From: Pseudoalteromonas galatheae
GTDB taxonomy: Bacteria; Pseudomonadota; Gammaproteobacteria; Enterobacterales; Alteromonadaceae
NCBI RefSeq assembly: GCF_005886105.2
Contig: NZ_PNCO02000002.1
Location: forward strand, 372,001 to 436,000
Direction of reading: 5' to 3'
Length of the DNA stretch: 64,000 bases
A model generated the notes under the pieces. That model searched no databases, was not told the origin of the DNA, and worked only from the letters and a program-made list of their open reading frames with translations. Of this stretch, positions 44,038 through 53,472 are shown piece by piece (within the stretch, counting starts at the first letter, position 1; each line of letters starts with the position of its first letter). The position numbers and the translations under genes were made by a program.

Positions 44038-44571
44038 ATGAAAGCAAACTTTGAATTAATGGCGGATTACAATCGCTGGATGAACGAAAGGTTATATGAA
44101 GCTGTTTCGGGATTGAGCGCCACGGAATTACACCAAGATCGAGGGGCTTTTTTTGGTTCCATCATGGGATCGTTAAACCATATTCTTGTTGCTGATATTA
44201 TTTGGCTTAAGCGCTATACAGAGCATAGCTATCATGTTGAAGCACTGAACGTTGTAGCAACGATGCCGCTGCCGACAAAACTTGATGCGAAGCTGTATGA
44301 AGATTTTGCAGCGTTGAGACAGGCAAGAGCTGAAATGGATAAGGTGATTGTTGAATTTGCGAATGAAGTCACTGAGGAGGCGCTTGCTGCCGATTTACAC
44401 TACAAAAACACACAAGGTAAAACCTTTTCTCGCCAGTTTGGTTTTTTAGTGCATCATTTATTTAATCATCAGACGCACCATAGAGGGCAAATAACGACAT
44501 TGCTCAGCCAGATTGGTATTGATATGGGAGAAACCGATCTATTAGCTCGGATCCCTACATCATTTGGTTAG
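44038..44571 (+). CDS. DinB family protein
   Basis: A 177-residue four-helix-bundle protein of the DinB/YfiT type. The metal-binding histidines are visible as MGSLNHILVADIIW, LVHHLFNHQTHHRGQ and spacing between them, and the opening is MADYNRWMNERLYEA. The fold is shared with thiol S-transferases (bacillithiol and mycothiol types), but this branch has no settled activity. Single gene. Confidence 0.86.
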   Translation: MKANFELMADYNRWMNERLYEAVSGLSATELHQDRGAFFGSIMGSLNHILVADIIWLKRYTEHSYHVEALNVVATMPLPTKLDAKLYEDFAALRQARAEMDKVIVEFANEVTEEALAADLHYKNTQGKTFSRQFGFLVHHLFNHQTHHRGQITTLLSQIGIDMGETDLLARIPTSFG

Positions 44572-44708
44572 TGGTCTAGCTTTACCGCTTCGGTTATGTC
44601 TAGTGTTATCAGCAATGAGAAGGGTTATAAAGCTAGACATTAGCTCTACAGGCCTTTAAAAACCGTGTTCGGTAAAGCCTGCTAATAAGAATTTCACTCG
44701 CTAACTTT

Positions 44709-44972
44709 TCATAATAACTCTGAATAGAGCTCCTCTAGCCATTCATGAAGGTCCTCTATCGAGTCAAAATCTTCGTCTGTTAATTCTTCATACTCTGTTA
44801 GTGAAATAAGATTTAAGTCTATAACCTCCCGAAGTTGAGCTCTGACTTTAATCAAGTCATAAGGGTAGTCTTCTCCAATGCCGACAGCTCTTCTCAAAAT
44901 ACTGGGGTCATGTCTTTCGACATGACAATAAGTTTTTAAAATGGTTCTTAAAGGATCTTCAAGTTTATTCAT
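44709..44972 (-). CDS. Small acidic immunity-like protein, intact
   Basis: An 87-residue protein, rich in Asp and Glu, with RRAVGIGEDYPYDLIKVRAQL and a C-terminal acidic helix ELTDEDFDSIEDLHEWLEELYSE. I do not place the family with certainty. Size, acidity and position seven bases after a toxin-tip remnant suggest the cognate immunity protein of a contact-dependent or type VI toxin. It is the only full-length frame in the 44.7-51.6 kb accessory stretch, the others being broken. That fits selection for protection against kin that still fire the toxin. Confidence 0.65.
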   Translation of the reverse strand: MNKLEDPLRTILKTYCHVERHDPSILRRAVGIGEDYPYDLIKVRAQLREVIDLNLISLTEYEELTDEDFDSIEDLHEWLEELYSELL

Positions 44973-44979
44973 CGTATAT

Positions 44980-45168
44980 TTACTTCTTTAGTTCAGGGTA
45001 TAATGTGTGCAATTTAATGTTACCATCTTCTATTAGATATATAGCTTTGGCGTTTCCGTTTGAAAAATCTGTAACCTCGTATCCAGTGGGGTTTTTCTTG
45101 GAACCTAGTCTAGTTATTCCGCGTACCGCATTTCTGTAGTTAGAGCCAAAAATATCTTCAAGTGGTAT
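44980..45168 (-). pseudogene. Truncated toxin C-terminal tip
   Basis: An open frame of 62 codons without a start, preceded by an in-frame TAA. It ends PLEDIFGSNYRNAVRGITR...GYEVTDFSNGNAKAIYLIE and DGNIKLHTLYPELKK. It reads directly into the immunity-like gene. A start-less, short basic C-terminal domain next to an immunity gene is the form of an orphan toxin tip. I cannot name its enzymatic class. The part that should link it to a linker domain has been replaced by the repeat sequence at about 45220-45322. Confidence 0.55.
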
Positions 45169-45276
45169 TTATGCGCTCCTGTTTATTCCTTTAAAACGAT
45201 GTTATTGAGCGAATTAAGAAAGCTTCGTCCCCCATCACACCGACTCCTCAAACCACAAGCTGATATAATATAGCGT

Positions 45277-45306
45277 TGTGGGAGTCGGTTTATCCGCCGA
45301 GAAGTT
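45277..45306 (+). repeat. Copy of the GTGGGAGGCGGTT-type hairpin repeat inside the orphan cassette
   Basis: TTGTGGGAGTCGGTTTATCCGCCGAGAAGT resembles the three repeats at 51860, 52360 and 53271, each with a short GGCGG/CCGCC stem. It extends leftward into bases (45220 on) also found before the 51860 copy, for example ATATAATATAGCG. It sits between the linker copy and the toxin tip of the orphan cassette, so it probably marks the junction where that cassette was broken. Confidence 0.6.
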
Positions 45307-45330
45307 GTGCTTTTCTGGTGTGGTGTTGGT

Positions 45331-45510
45331 GTCGTCTAGGCGTTTTACCGTGGCTTGCATGTCTTCGATAGCGGCGTCTGGAAGCTGTAGGTCGTAGTGC
45401 CAGCTGGTAGATATGTCATCAAGTGAATCGCGTAGGCCTTTGACGGTGTTTTTAACTTCCGTGGCGGATTGTTTTCCGAGGTCTTGCCAGTTGATGTCTC
45501 TCCAGTATTT
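45331..45510 (-). repeat. Pre-toxin linker duplicate, orphan copy
   Basis: 180 bases that align without gaps to 48751-48930, with 17 differences by my count (about 91% identity). Read leftward they encode DINWQDLGKQSATEVKN, GLRDSLDD and STSWHYDL, the segment just before the toxin domain in the VgrG protein, in an open frame. It is not preceded by a VgrG, so it is the start of an orphan toxin-tip cassette able to recombine with the main gene. Confidence 0.75.
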
Positions 45511-45676
45511 TTTTAAGGTAACTTTGACTATGGTTATGATGCGTCTTGGGCCTCTATTTATGGCTTTGTCTTATCACTGCATACCATCTCAGTAGAGTAG
45601 TTAAAGATTAACAACCGTGGTTTCTCTAATTAAAAATGTAAACGAAAGCAGCAGAAGAAATTTGGTGGAGAAATGT

Positions 45677-45704
45677 AGGCTAGGAAGATGGTTGAACCTA
45701 GCCT
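45677..45704 (-). terminator. Hairpin after the GAD-like pseudogene
   Basis: AGGCTAGG, twelve-base loop, CCTAGCCT, 35 bases downstream (leftward) of the GAD-like gene's stop. It is possibly that gene's terminator, with only a weak U-run. The rest of 45511-45739 shows nothing else. Confidence 0.4.
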
Positions 45705-45739
45705 GGCGACACCTTTGTATTTAAAGGACTTAAAAGGTG

Positions 45740-46420
45740 CTATTGGTTATGGGGTAATTGGTTAGATAGCGCGACGATATCAGCCATAACACGTTTCTCT
45801 CCAAGATCAGCTAGGAAAGCTAAATGTTCCGTGGCTTTTACCTTTGGAGATTCTCAAGTTTAGGTTCGCCACCAAGGGCAAGAGCTGGCACAAAGCCATA
45901 GATCTCTCCATTTTCAAGAGGGCCTAGCTTTTCGACAGCACGTTCAAAAGAGGTTTTTCATTGTGATCTTTTAGATCAATTTCGGTGCTCATTTTGTTGA
46001 GAAAAATAAGTCCAAAGTTAGCTCCTCACCATTTTCTAAGTAATCATCGTTACTAAAATTAGGAAATATCATGCAGTAGGGAGAAGTGATTTTCAGGCAA
46101 TTACCCGAGTTTTTACCCCAAATATACATTTTTCCAAACGCATCTATTGCAATGACATAGAAACTATCTACACCGTCATTTTGCATTTTTTCGAATTGAG
46201 TTCCTCTTAACCACTCAGTCAAGATATCTTGATAATCTTTTGATTCACCATCCATAAACGGCCTTTCCCCAACCACAAAAGCCGTATTCTTTCCAATACT
46301 CAAGTAAATTATTAGGTAAAGTACCTTGGTAATATTGGGTTTGCTCATCTGTTGGTTGAATCGCTTCTATCGCTGGGCCAAACCCACCAAAGTGATAAAA
46401 ATTGTCAAAAACTTATTCAT
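45740..46420 (-). pseudogene. GAD-like/DUF1851 immunity gene, frameshifted
   Basis: Conceptual translation across several frames rebuilds one protein: FGPAIEAIQPTDEQ, LPNNLLEYWKEYGFCGWGKG, ILTEWLRGTQFEKMQNDG, FYVIAIDAFGKMYIWG, then ERAVEKLGPLENGEIYGFVP and EHLAFLADLGEKRVMADIVA. This is the GAD-like plus DUF1851 pattern of Tdi-type immunity proteins that neutralise type VI DNase toxins. At least four frame changes separate the pieces, so no full protein is made. The longest piece still open is 45989-46348. Confidence 0.72.
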
Positions 46421-46533
46421 TATTTGCACCTATGTAGGTGTATATTTAACTTACTCGGACTAAGTATAAATAATGTGTTTTGTGCCTCAATACTCATATC
46501 TGAAAGGGCCCCATTAATATTTGTATGTAGGGG

Positions 46534-47327
46534 TTATCTGAGTAAATCAACCGGGACATAACCGCTATCTTCTAAAGATTCTCTTGGTATTTCTAGAACA
46601 TTAGCGACTAAAGCTAATTCAAAGCACCAATAACCAATATAATAATCCGTGTACTCGAATTCGCATTCACAATTGTGATTATCATGCCAGTCCGCCAAGC
46701 CCTCTAATCCTACTGTACCAATTTTGTGCAAATTGGTTGAGTAAATCAGGCTGTTGTTCACTGGGTACCGTCAAAGCGAGTGAAAGGTTTTGATAAATTT
46801 CAGGGTAGTAGAGTGTGGGCGAAATAGGTCTATCGTTATCACCAAGTGCAATGGCTATATTATCAAGTAAGGTGTCTTTGCCGCGTTTCGCCAATAACGT
46901 CTAGCACTTCTTGAATATGAGCTTGAGCGACATCACAGGCTTGTAAGAGTGCCAGCCACCACAAAGTGTAGATATAACGATTGATATTAGGGGAGCCGAC
47001 AGCATCAATTTGCCCGCCTAGCTTTTCAAAAGCATAGCGATATATTTGATGATTTGCAGGTAACTTATCACAGTAGTGTGTCAGTTGTTTGCGATACGGC
47101 AAAATCGCTTCGGTATAGCGCTTAACATCCCCAAGGTGAGCACCGTATGAGTAGTGCGCTACCGCTCGCATAATCGCGAGCTGATATATACGCTGGGCAA
47201 CATTAACTCGCTCGCTAGGTGTGGTAAAGTTACCTGCATCGAGGGCTTCTTGTGTTTCTTTGATGCCAACTTCAATGTCGACTAAGAATGCTTCGAAATA
47301 ATCGTTACTTCTCCGTGTATCGCGCAC
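46534..47327 (-). pseudogene. PoNi-type (DUF1910/DUF1911) immunity gene, copy A, frameshifted
   Basis: Three overlapping pieces make one immunity protein. The first is a DUF1910 half (RRSNDYFEAFLVDIEVGIKE through VGSPNINRYIYTLWWLALLQA and EVLDVIGE). The second holds KDTLLDNIAIALGDNDRPIS and LYYPEIYQNL, the third YTDYYIGYWCFELALVANVL of DUF1911. Two frameshifts (near 46880 and 46700) break it. PoNi proteins bind and block PoNe nuclease toxins. It lies ten bases after copy B, so tandem immunity genes followed the toxin. Confidence 0.8.
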
Positions 47328-47336
47328 CTTTATCTC

Positions 47337-48087
47337 CTACTGATTATCTTGCCAATGTACGAGGTCTTTGGGGTAGTATGGGTGGTCAATAAAGCTGCTA
47401 TCATCAATATTGAATAATTTAACAACAAGCGCAATTTCCCAGCACCAATAGCCAATGTATGCATCTGTATCCATTAAATGATAATCAGGGCTACCCTCCA
47501 AGACATACCAAGCCTCTAGATAGGCTTTTGCAAGTGCTGGACGTTGCTCTGGACTTCCTTCAACTACTTTGTACAGCTTACCGAAACGTTTTTTGAACAG
47601 AGTATCCGCTGCTATTTCACGATTAGTGTCACCTAGGGTTATAGCAATTTTATCAAATAGTGCGTCTTGACCTTGATTACCGATAAGACTCAGCACTTTT
47701 AGGTAGTATTCTTTATCCATATTTAAACAGTAAGCGAAACTCAACCATTTAAGATGATCTTCGAGGTAATCTTCTCTTATTTCTTCCCAGCCAATTCGCT
47801 CTACTTGCTCTTTATCTGGCAAAGCGTCAGCATAGTCCTTTGCCATTGGCGGTAGGTCAACATATTTAATAAAAGTGGCTTAAATTCTGAGAGATCATCG
47901 CCGCGAGAGTATTTCTGATGAAGAAGATATAATGAGTCACTAACTAGCCTAAATGAACCTTTCATTTTGACTTCAGCTTCAAACTGACTATCAGGTTGGA
48001 CTTTCTGTATTTTTTTTCGATAACCTTTACTCTAAAGTTAACTCTATCATTGTAATAATCAATATCTCTCAAATTATCTCTTTGCAT
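47337..48087 (-). pseudogene. PoNi-type (DUF1910/DUF1911) immunity gene, copy B, frameshifted
   Basis: Starts MQRDNLRDIDYYNDRVNF at 48087, overlapping the toxin stop by 19 bases. A shift in an A-run near 48010 moves to a frame encoding FRLVSDSLYLLHQKYSRGDD. A second shift near 47865 leads to the long open piece WLSFAYCLNMDKEYYLKVLS, GQDALFDKIAITLGDTNREI and TDAYIGYWCWEIALVVKLFN. Domain order is that of PoNi immunity proteins. The overlap with the toxin end marks it as the cognate immunity gene. Confidence 0.8.
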
Positions 48088-51000
48088 TTATATGTCCTAA
48101 AATCCGGTTGCTTTACCAATATTGTGGGCGTTTTATCCAGTATATTTACTATTAGATTGCCATCCAATTTATTACGGATAAGCAATTTTATGACTCTGCC
48201 ATCATTATCTTCAATGGCTTCTAGTATGTCTGCTATCTGTTCCTCGTTCAACCCAGCTTTCCTGAGCTGTTTTTCCGTTAGCCACCGATCACTCAGTTGC
48301 TTGCCTGTTTTGGTTTTTCCCAATTTACTTTTATTGTATTTCGCTTCCAGTGAAAGCATAATCAGGTGGTGGATTTGGGTGTAAATAGATCCCATCTATA
48401 CCGGTTTCGCCGGGCTTAAAATTACCGTCGGTTTTACCTAATGGTACAAAGCCTTTTTCCGTCATTAATTGATGGGCATTGTACCACCCGCAGCCGCTTT
48501 TCTATGGTTTAGTGATTTATGCTGCGTAAAGTCACTAGGCGTCTTACGTGATGGCGGATTAACTTTGTTAACAGGGCACCTTTGAGATCGTTTCCTTCTG
48601 GAGCTGAAAGCTCCGGCGCTTTAGATTTCTTCGGCACATTGGTAACACCAACCTGTGGTAATTCTCCTTGATATTCATCCAGTGCTTTATTAACTCGCTG
48701 TCCGATTTCTTGGCGGCTTGTTGCATATGCTGGTCGATTTTGGGGGTGACGTCGTCTAGGCGTTTTACTGTGGCTTGCATGCCTTCGATGGCAGCGTCAG
48801 GGAGTAGTAGGTCGTAGTGCCAACTGGTAGACATGTCATCAAGTGAATCGCGCAGGCCTTTGACGATGTTTTTAACTTCCGTAGCGGATTGTTTTCCTAG
48901 GTCTTGCCAGTTGATGTCTCTTAGGTATTTAACTGGGTCGTTCTTTGCCTAGCTTGCGAAGTACCGCAAGCGCAGCCGAGAGGGATTCTCCGGTATTTTT
49001 AAGATAACCTTGCCCACGCCTTTGACGGCTGAGCCCACAACCGGCACTAAACCAATACCCGTAGGTAAAGGCAAGCCAAGCGTCGGTGTCGTTGGCTTCA
49101 TCATCGTCGGTCAGTAACATGACATTGGCAATGATATCTCGTAAATCCATGACTTGGTCGATAATTGGTATCATGGAAATCAAGGTGCCTACCACGATTT
49201 GTGACGTAGAGGGGTTTTGATTAAAGTCGCCTTGTAGTGTGCCCCATAACCAATCACCCGCTTGGGTTGCAATGCCATTGGCTTCTATCAGTGGTGCGGT
49301 ATTGCCGCTGCGTACCATTTCACGCTCGCGCTGGGGTGATTTGTCCATACAGTGGGTTTTAGGGCGATTATCTTCTGGTAGGTAATCGCGTTTGTCCTCA
49401 CCATATTGCACGGTGTATTGACCGGCGGGGCATTCTCGATTTTTGCTTTACCGCTGTCATCTAAGTTGCCAGTCAACTCTGTGCCGTTTGCAAATCGAAT
49501 GGTATAAGGTGCGCCCATAATTGGGCTGCCATCTTGATAGGTATAAGACAACTCAATGGTACTGCTCATCATGGTGGCAATGCCATCGGCGGCCAGTGAG
49601 AGTCGAGCATTCTCAGAGAGTGCTTGAATTTGCGGTACACTCGGCATCGTGGCGCTTTGTTTACCGCCAATATCTTGCTCCATGCTGCCGTCAAACACGG
49701 TCATGGCTTTGCCTTTAAGGTCAGTAACTTGTCTGCAAAGATGTTGACGTTACCACTTGAGTCAATACTGATTTCACTGCCGCCATTGGCAAGGGTGAGG
49801 TTGCCAGAGCCACTGCCTTTAATCGTGATATTACCTTGGCTTTGAATGATTTGACTTCCGCGGGAGCGGTGATGGTGAGGTTGTTGTCTGCCTTGAGGTT
49901 TATATCGCTTTGGATAACATTGCGATGGCTGCGACCCGCCTTAAGGGTGATATTTTGTTCGGCGCTGACGTCAATTTGATTGGCGGTGACGTCTAGGTTG
50001 GTTGCTGCATCGGCAATGACTGACTTTTACCTCCAGTGCCAGTTGTTGTTTGGCGCTGGCGATAAAGGCTTTATTGGTGAGCAGTCGAATTGCACTTTAA
50101 CACTGCCAAGTTGTATGTCTTTGGCTGCAAAATATTCATCGCACCAAGTTGTGCAAGCCAGTGAATATAAGGCTGCTTTTATCCCCATGTAACACTAAGT
50201 ACTGATTACTCGCTAAGGTTTGCAGCACAATATGCGGGTATTTAGAGTGTCATCAAACATCAATAGGTTTTGGCCGCGAGAGCAGAGCACGTTTTGGGCG
50301 TTATTGGCGCTGGTAACAACGGATGGTTGGTGTCGTTAAGGGCAAAGCCTAAAATATAACTTTGGTCAGGGTCGTTGTTCATACAACCGATGAGCACATT
50401 ACTGTCTGGCAGCAGTGGAAAGTGTAACCCTGTCGGTTGCTTTTGGCCGCGACAGGCATATTGTGTGAGGCGCTTTACTGATTCAGTGACTTGACTATCA
50501 AAATGTACTTGCGTGGCATATTGCCCTTGGGTATCTAGATGAGGATTGGTCTTTGACCCCGACAATGAACGTACCGTGGCGGTAAACACCATTGGCTTTG
50601 GGACTATGCTCTGGGGAGTAATACGTATTGGCTCACCTCGTGGTACACACACCGACTCGCTATGATGAGCAACTTGCTTAGGGTCATTGGCACTGCCTTG
50701 CTTATACACCTGTTTACTGCGAATACAGGTATAATCGCCACCTTTCGCTGTGCCCAATTTACCATTTAACGAAAACGAATAACCGGCATTGGCTTCGGCT
50801 ACGTTGCCTACCAGCGTGACTTCATTTTACCTTGTTGATAGGCAAGCTCGAGATTGCCGGTGCGCTCAAATTGCTCAGCGGGATTGTGTGCCGCAGGTTC
50901 AAAATAGCTGCGCTGCGCCGAGCTGACGGAGGTAGGCGGATGGGCATTTACATGCACTTGGGAGCCACCCATTCTAAAGCGATGGCGACTTTGGCACTGC

Positions 51001-51626
51001 GTAAACCCGACAAAGCCGGTTTTATGCTCGTGAACCAGACCATCTTTATCTGTCACCGACAACAAGCCTCGCTCAATATAGGGCTTGCAAGGTTCCCTCG
51101 GCAATCACTATCGACTCAATAAAATCATGGCATTCAAACCAATAGATTAAGCCGTACTTTGCTAAGAGTCGGGTGAAAAGGTGTAGTCGTTTTCTAGCGC
51201 TTGTACACACTGCGGTAGCGTGGGTAAGTCTTTAGTGACTCGCCATTTTATCCGGTCTTGTGAATAGCCCGCTTTTGTATCAACTTATTGAGGACAGACT
51301 GAACATTGGCTTGTACAAAGATTTGGCTTTTTTCTGTTTGCTTAAGTAACTCAAGGCGAGGCTTTAAGATTACCTCTGCACCACAGGTGTGCTCAGACAC
51401 AAAACCAGATTGATATCAAATAAAGTCCCAGTGAAATACGTTGATATTGCATCTGGTGACTCAATTTCAAACGTGAGCATATTGCCGACAAGTAACTCAT
51501 CAGCCAGGTCAAATTGGGATTCTAGGTTCGCTTTGAGTAAAAGCCGCTATTGATACAGGTCGTGAGTTCAAAATCGACGACATGTACAGGATGGTTAGTA
51601 CCATACACCACAATCCTTGTTTGCAT
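48069..51626 (-). pseudogene. Evolved VgrG with C-terminal PoNe-like nuclease, multiply frameshifted
   Basis: Pieces in several frames rebuild one protein of about 1180 residues. N-terminal VgrG: TRIVVYGTNHPVHVVDFELT, ADELLVGNMLTFEIESPDA, then PYIERGLLSVTDKDG. The middle is HFPLLPDSNVLIGCMNNDPD and the spike repeats SDINLKADNNLTIT, GGSEISIDSSGNVNIFADK. An extension follows with GAPYTIRFANGTELTGNLDD, then QIVVGTLISMIPIIDQVMDL, a linker, and a toxin domain with GETGIDGIYLHPNPPPDY, EAKYNKSKLGKTKTGKQLSD. The GIDG and EAK residues fit a PD-(D/E)xK nuclease of PoNe type. At least eight frameshifts disrupt it. It would have been a type VI tip carrying a DNase. Confidence 0.82.
48751..48930 (-). repeat. 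Pre-toxin linker duplicate, copy within VgrG-PoNe
   Basis: The counterpart of 45331-45510, in place between the VgrG extension and the PoNe-like domain. It encodes DINWQDLGKQSATEVKNIVK then GLRDSLDDMSTSWHYDLLLP. Equal length with scattered point differences and no gaps indicates that the reading frame was under selection in both copies when they diverged. Confidence 0.75.
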
Positions 51627-51859
51627 TTTTATGTCCACTGTTGTTGGTTAAAGCCGTGCCACCAATACGCGGTACTACTTCCTAGTGTGCTGCGATTGGT
51701 TTTTATTTGCGCGCTATTGTTACATAAAAGGCAAGCATTTTTAACTCATTTTTTTATTCAGCATTCGAATGGTTATCTTTTGGCATAACGGATGGTTTTG
51801 AAAACGCCTCCCCGAAATCACACCGAATCCTCAAATCCAAGTCGATATATAATATAGCG

Positions 51860-53400
51860 TTGTGGGAGGCGGTTTACCCGCCGAGAAGTATGTTTTTCGA
51901 GTGAAGTATTGCCTCTTCTTTAGGCATCAAAGAAAAGTAAGTTTTAGTCTATGGATGGGCGTCGAAATCGGTCAGGAGGACGGGCTGACTTTACGGTAAA
52001 TTTCGAGCTACCAGCCGTTAGCAACATAAACCTCCATGTTTAATATCAAAGCGCATCCATGCGCTCTCGTTCATTCTTTTAAACGACGAAAAGAACGAAC
52101 CAAGAAAACGTCGTTCCAGCATCACACTTAATCTCAAATCCTAAGCCGATATAGTGCAACCGTCTTGTAAGGCACATCCATGATGCCAGACAAGACTTAG
52201 CCGACATCCTGTCGGCATATTGCATATCGACTTATGCTTTTCGGGTGTGATGGAGGGGAAATAAGTTGCTTGTGAGATCGTCTACGATTTTACGATTAAG
52301 CCGTTTGCAAGGGTTACAAAACTATCAGCGTAGCCTCCAAGCTCACAGTGTAAATAGTTTTGTGGGAGGCGGTTCACCCGCCGAGAAGTATGTTTTCGGT
52401 TGCGGTAAAGGGATTAGTATTGACTGCGAGTTCTAGTTTTTCTCTTAAAAGTAGCTAAGTAGTTTGCAAGCACCACAAGAATTTATCAGCGCCTTGTGTC
52501 TCCCTCATCACACCCAAAGTAAATTGCCAATGAGTCATTTCAACGCATGGATGCGTGAAAGCGGTGACAGGGCCAAGGATGGCCCTTACACAGCGGTGAC
52601 GTTCATATTGGTAATTTACTTGAGGAGTCAGTGTGGTGTTGGGAGTGCCTTTTGCTACCTTTTCTTTGGGCAAGCAAAGAAAGGTAGTCGTAGCCCATGG
52701 ATGGGCGTCGAAATCGGTCAGGAGGACGAGCTGGCTTTACGACACATTTCGAGTTATCAGCCGTTAGTAACATAAACCTCCATGTTTAATATCAAAGCGC
52801 ATCCATGCGCTCCTCGTTCATTCTTTCTAAACGACGAAAAGAACGAACCAAGAAAACGTCGCCCCAACATCACACTCAATTCTCAAATCCTAAGCCGATA
52901 TATAATACCAATTGCACTAAGTCTCCAATCAATTTGAAGGGTGAAATACCATATTAGCGTCGTTAAAAATTTCTCATTTAGAACAACTAAATAGCAAAAT
53001 TTTGCCTAGCTACTAAAGCTATTTCTCCGCTTCAAATTGCTCATTTACCTAATACAATTGGTATCGCAACCGTCTTGTAAGGCACGTCCATGTGCCAGAC
53101 AAGACTTAGCCGACATCCTGTCGGCACATTGCATATCGGCTTATGCTTTTCGGGTGTGATGGAGGGGGGAATAAGTTGCTTGTGAGATCTTCCAAGGTTT
53201 TAGCCGTAAAGCTGCTGAAAGTATTGTAAAAACTATCAGCGTAGCCTCCAAGCTCACAGTCTAAATAGTTTTGTGGGAGGCGGTTCACCCGCCGAGCAGT
53301 TATGTTTTTCGGGTGATGAGGGAGTGCCTTGTCATTAGGCATCAAAGAAGTCCATGGATGGGCGTAGAAACCTGTCAAGAGGACGATCTGATTTTACACA
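51860..53400. repeat. Array of diverged intergenic repeats, no gene
   Basis: The 1.85 kb from 51627 to 53472 holds no credible gene. Three blocks recur. Block A is GTGGGAGGCGGTT(T/C)ACCCGCC at 51860, 52360 and 53271. Block C begins ATGGATGGGCGTCGAAATCG and runs to GAACGAACCAAGAAAACGTC, at 51951-52113 and 52697-52861, with a stub at 53354-53400. Block B begins GCAACCGTCTTGTAAGGCAC and includes CCGACATCCTGTCGG and GGGTGTGATGGAGGG, at 52155-52285 and 53066-53191. Order is A-C-B, A-C-(MITE)-B, A-C stub. Blocks B and C have short inverted parts. Many are probably genome-wide repeats. Confidence 0.7.
52905..53064 (+). mobile_element. MITE-like palindromic element, copy 2, with uninterrupted site nearby
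   Basis: A 160-base element bounded by ATACCAATT and AATTGGTAT, inverted relative to 42860-43020. It interrupts repeat block B/C. The neighbouring unit reads AAGCCGATATAGTGCAACCG at 52143-52162 where this unit reads AAGCCGATATA-element-CGCAACCG. That is direct evidence of insertion, with a short TA-rich target. It has no ORF. Confidence 0.75.
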
Positions 53401-53472
53401 TAGTCTCGAGTTAATGTTGAACTTTACTGACTGTGGAGCAATCGTATATTGCTCCACATTTAAGTCATTCAG

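Noticed and set aside
45413..45595. Rightward ORF across the orphan linker copy
   Set aside because: It is antisense to the conserved linker coding frame and has no family signal.
49521..50192. Rightward ORFs opposite the VgrG spike region
   Set aside because: They are shadows of the leftward VgrG frames, which carry recognisable motifs.
52464..52775. Rightward 103-residue ORF in the repeat array
   Set aside because: It overlaps repeat block C and is not kept in the other copy of that block.
53106..53378. Leftward 90-residue ORF in the repeat array
   Set aside because: It lies on repeat blocks B and A, has no ribosome site, and its composition is not protein-like.
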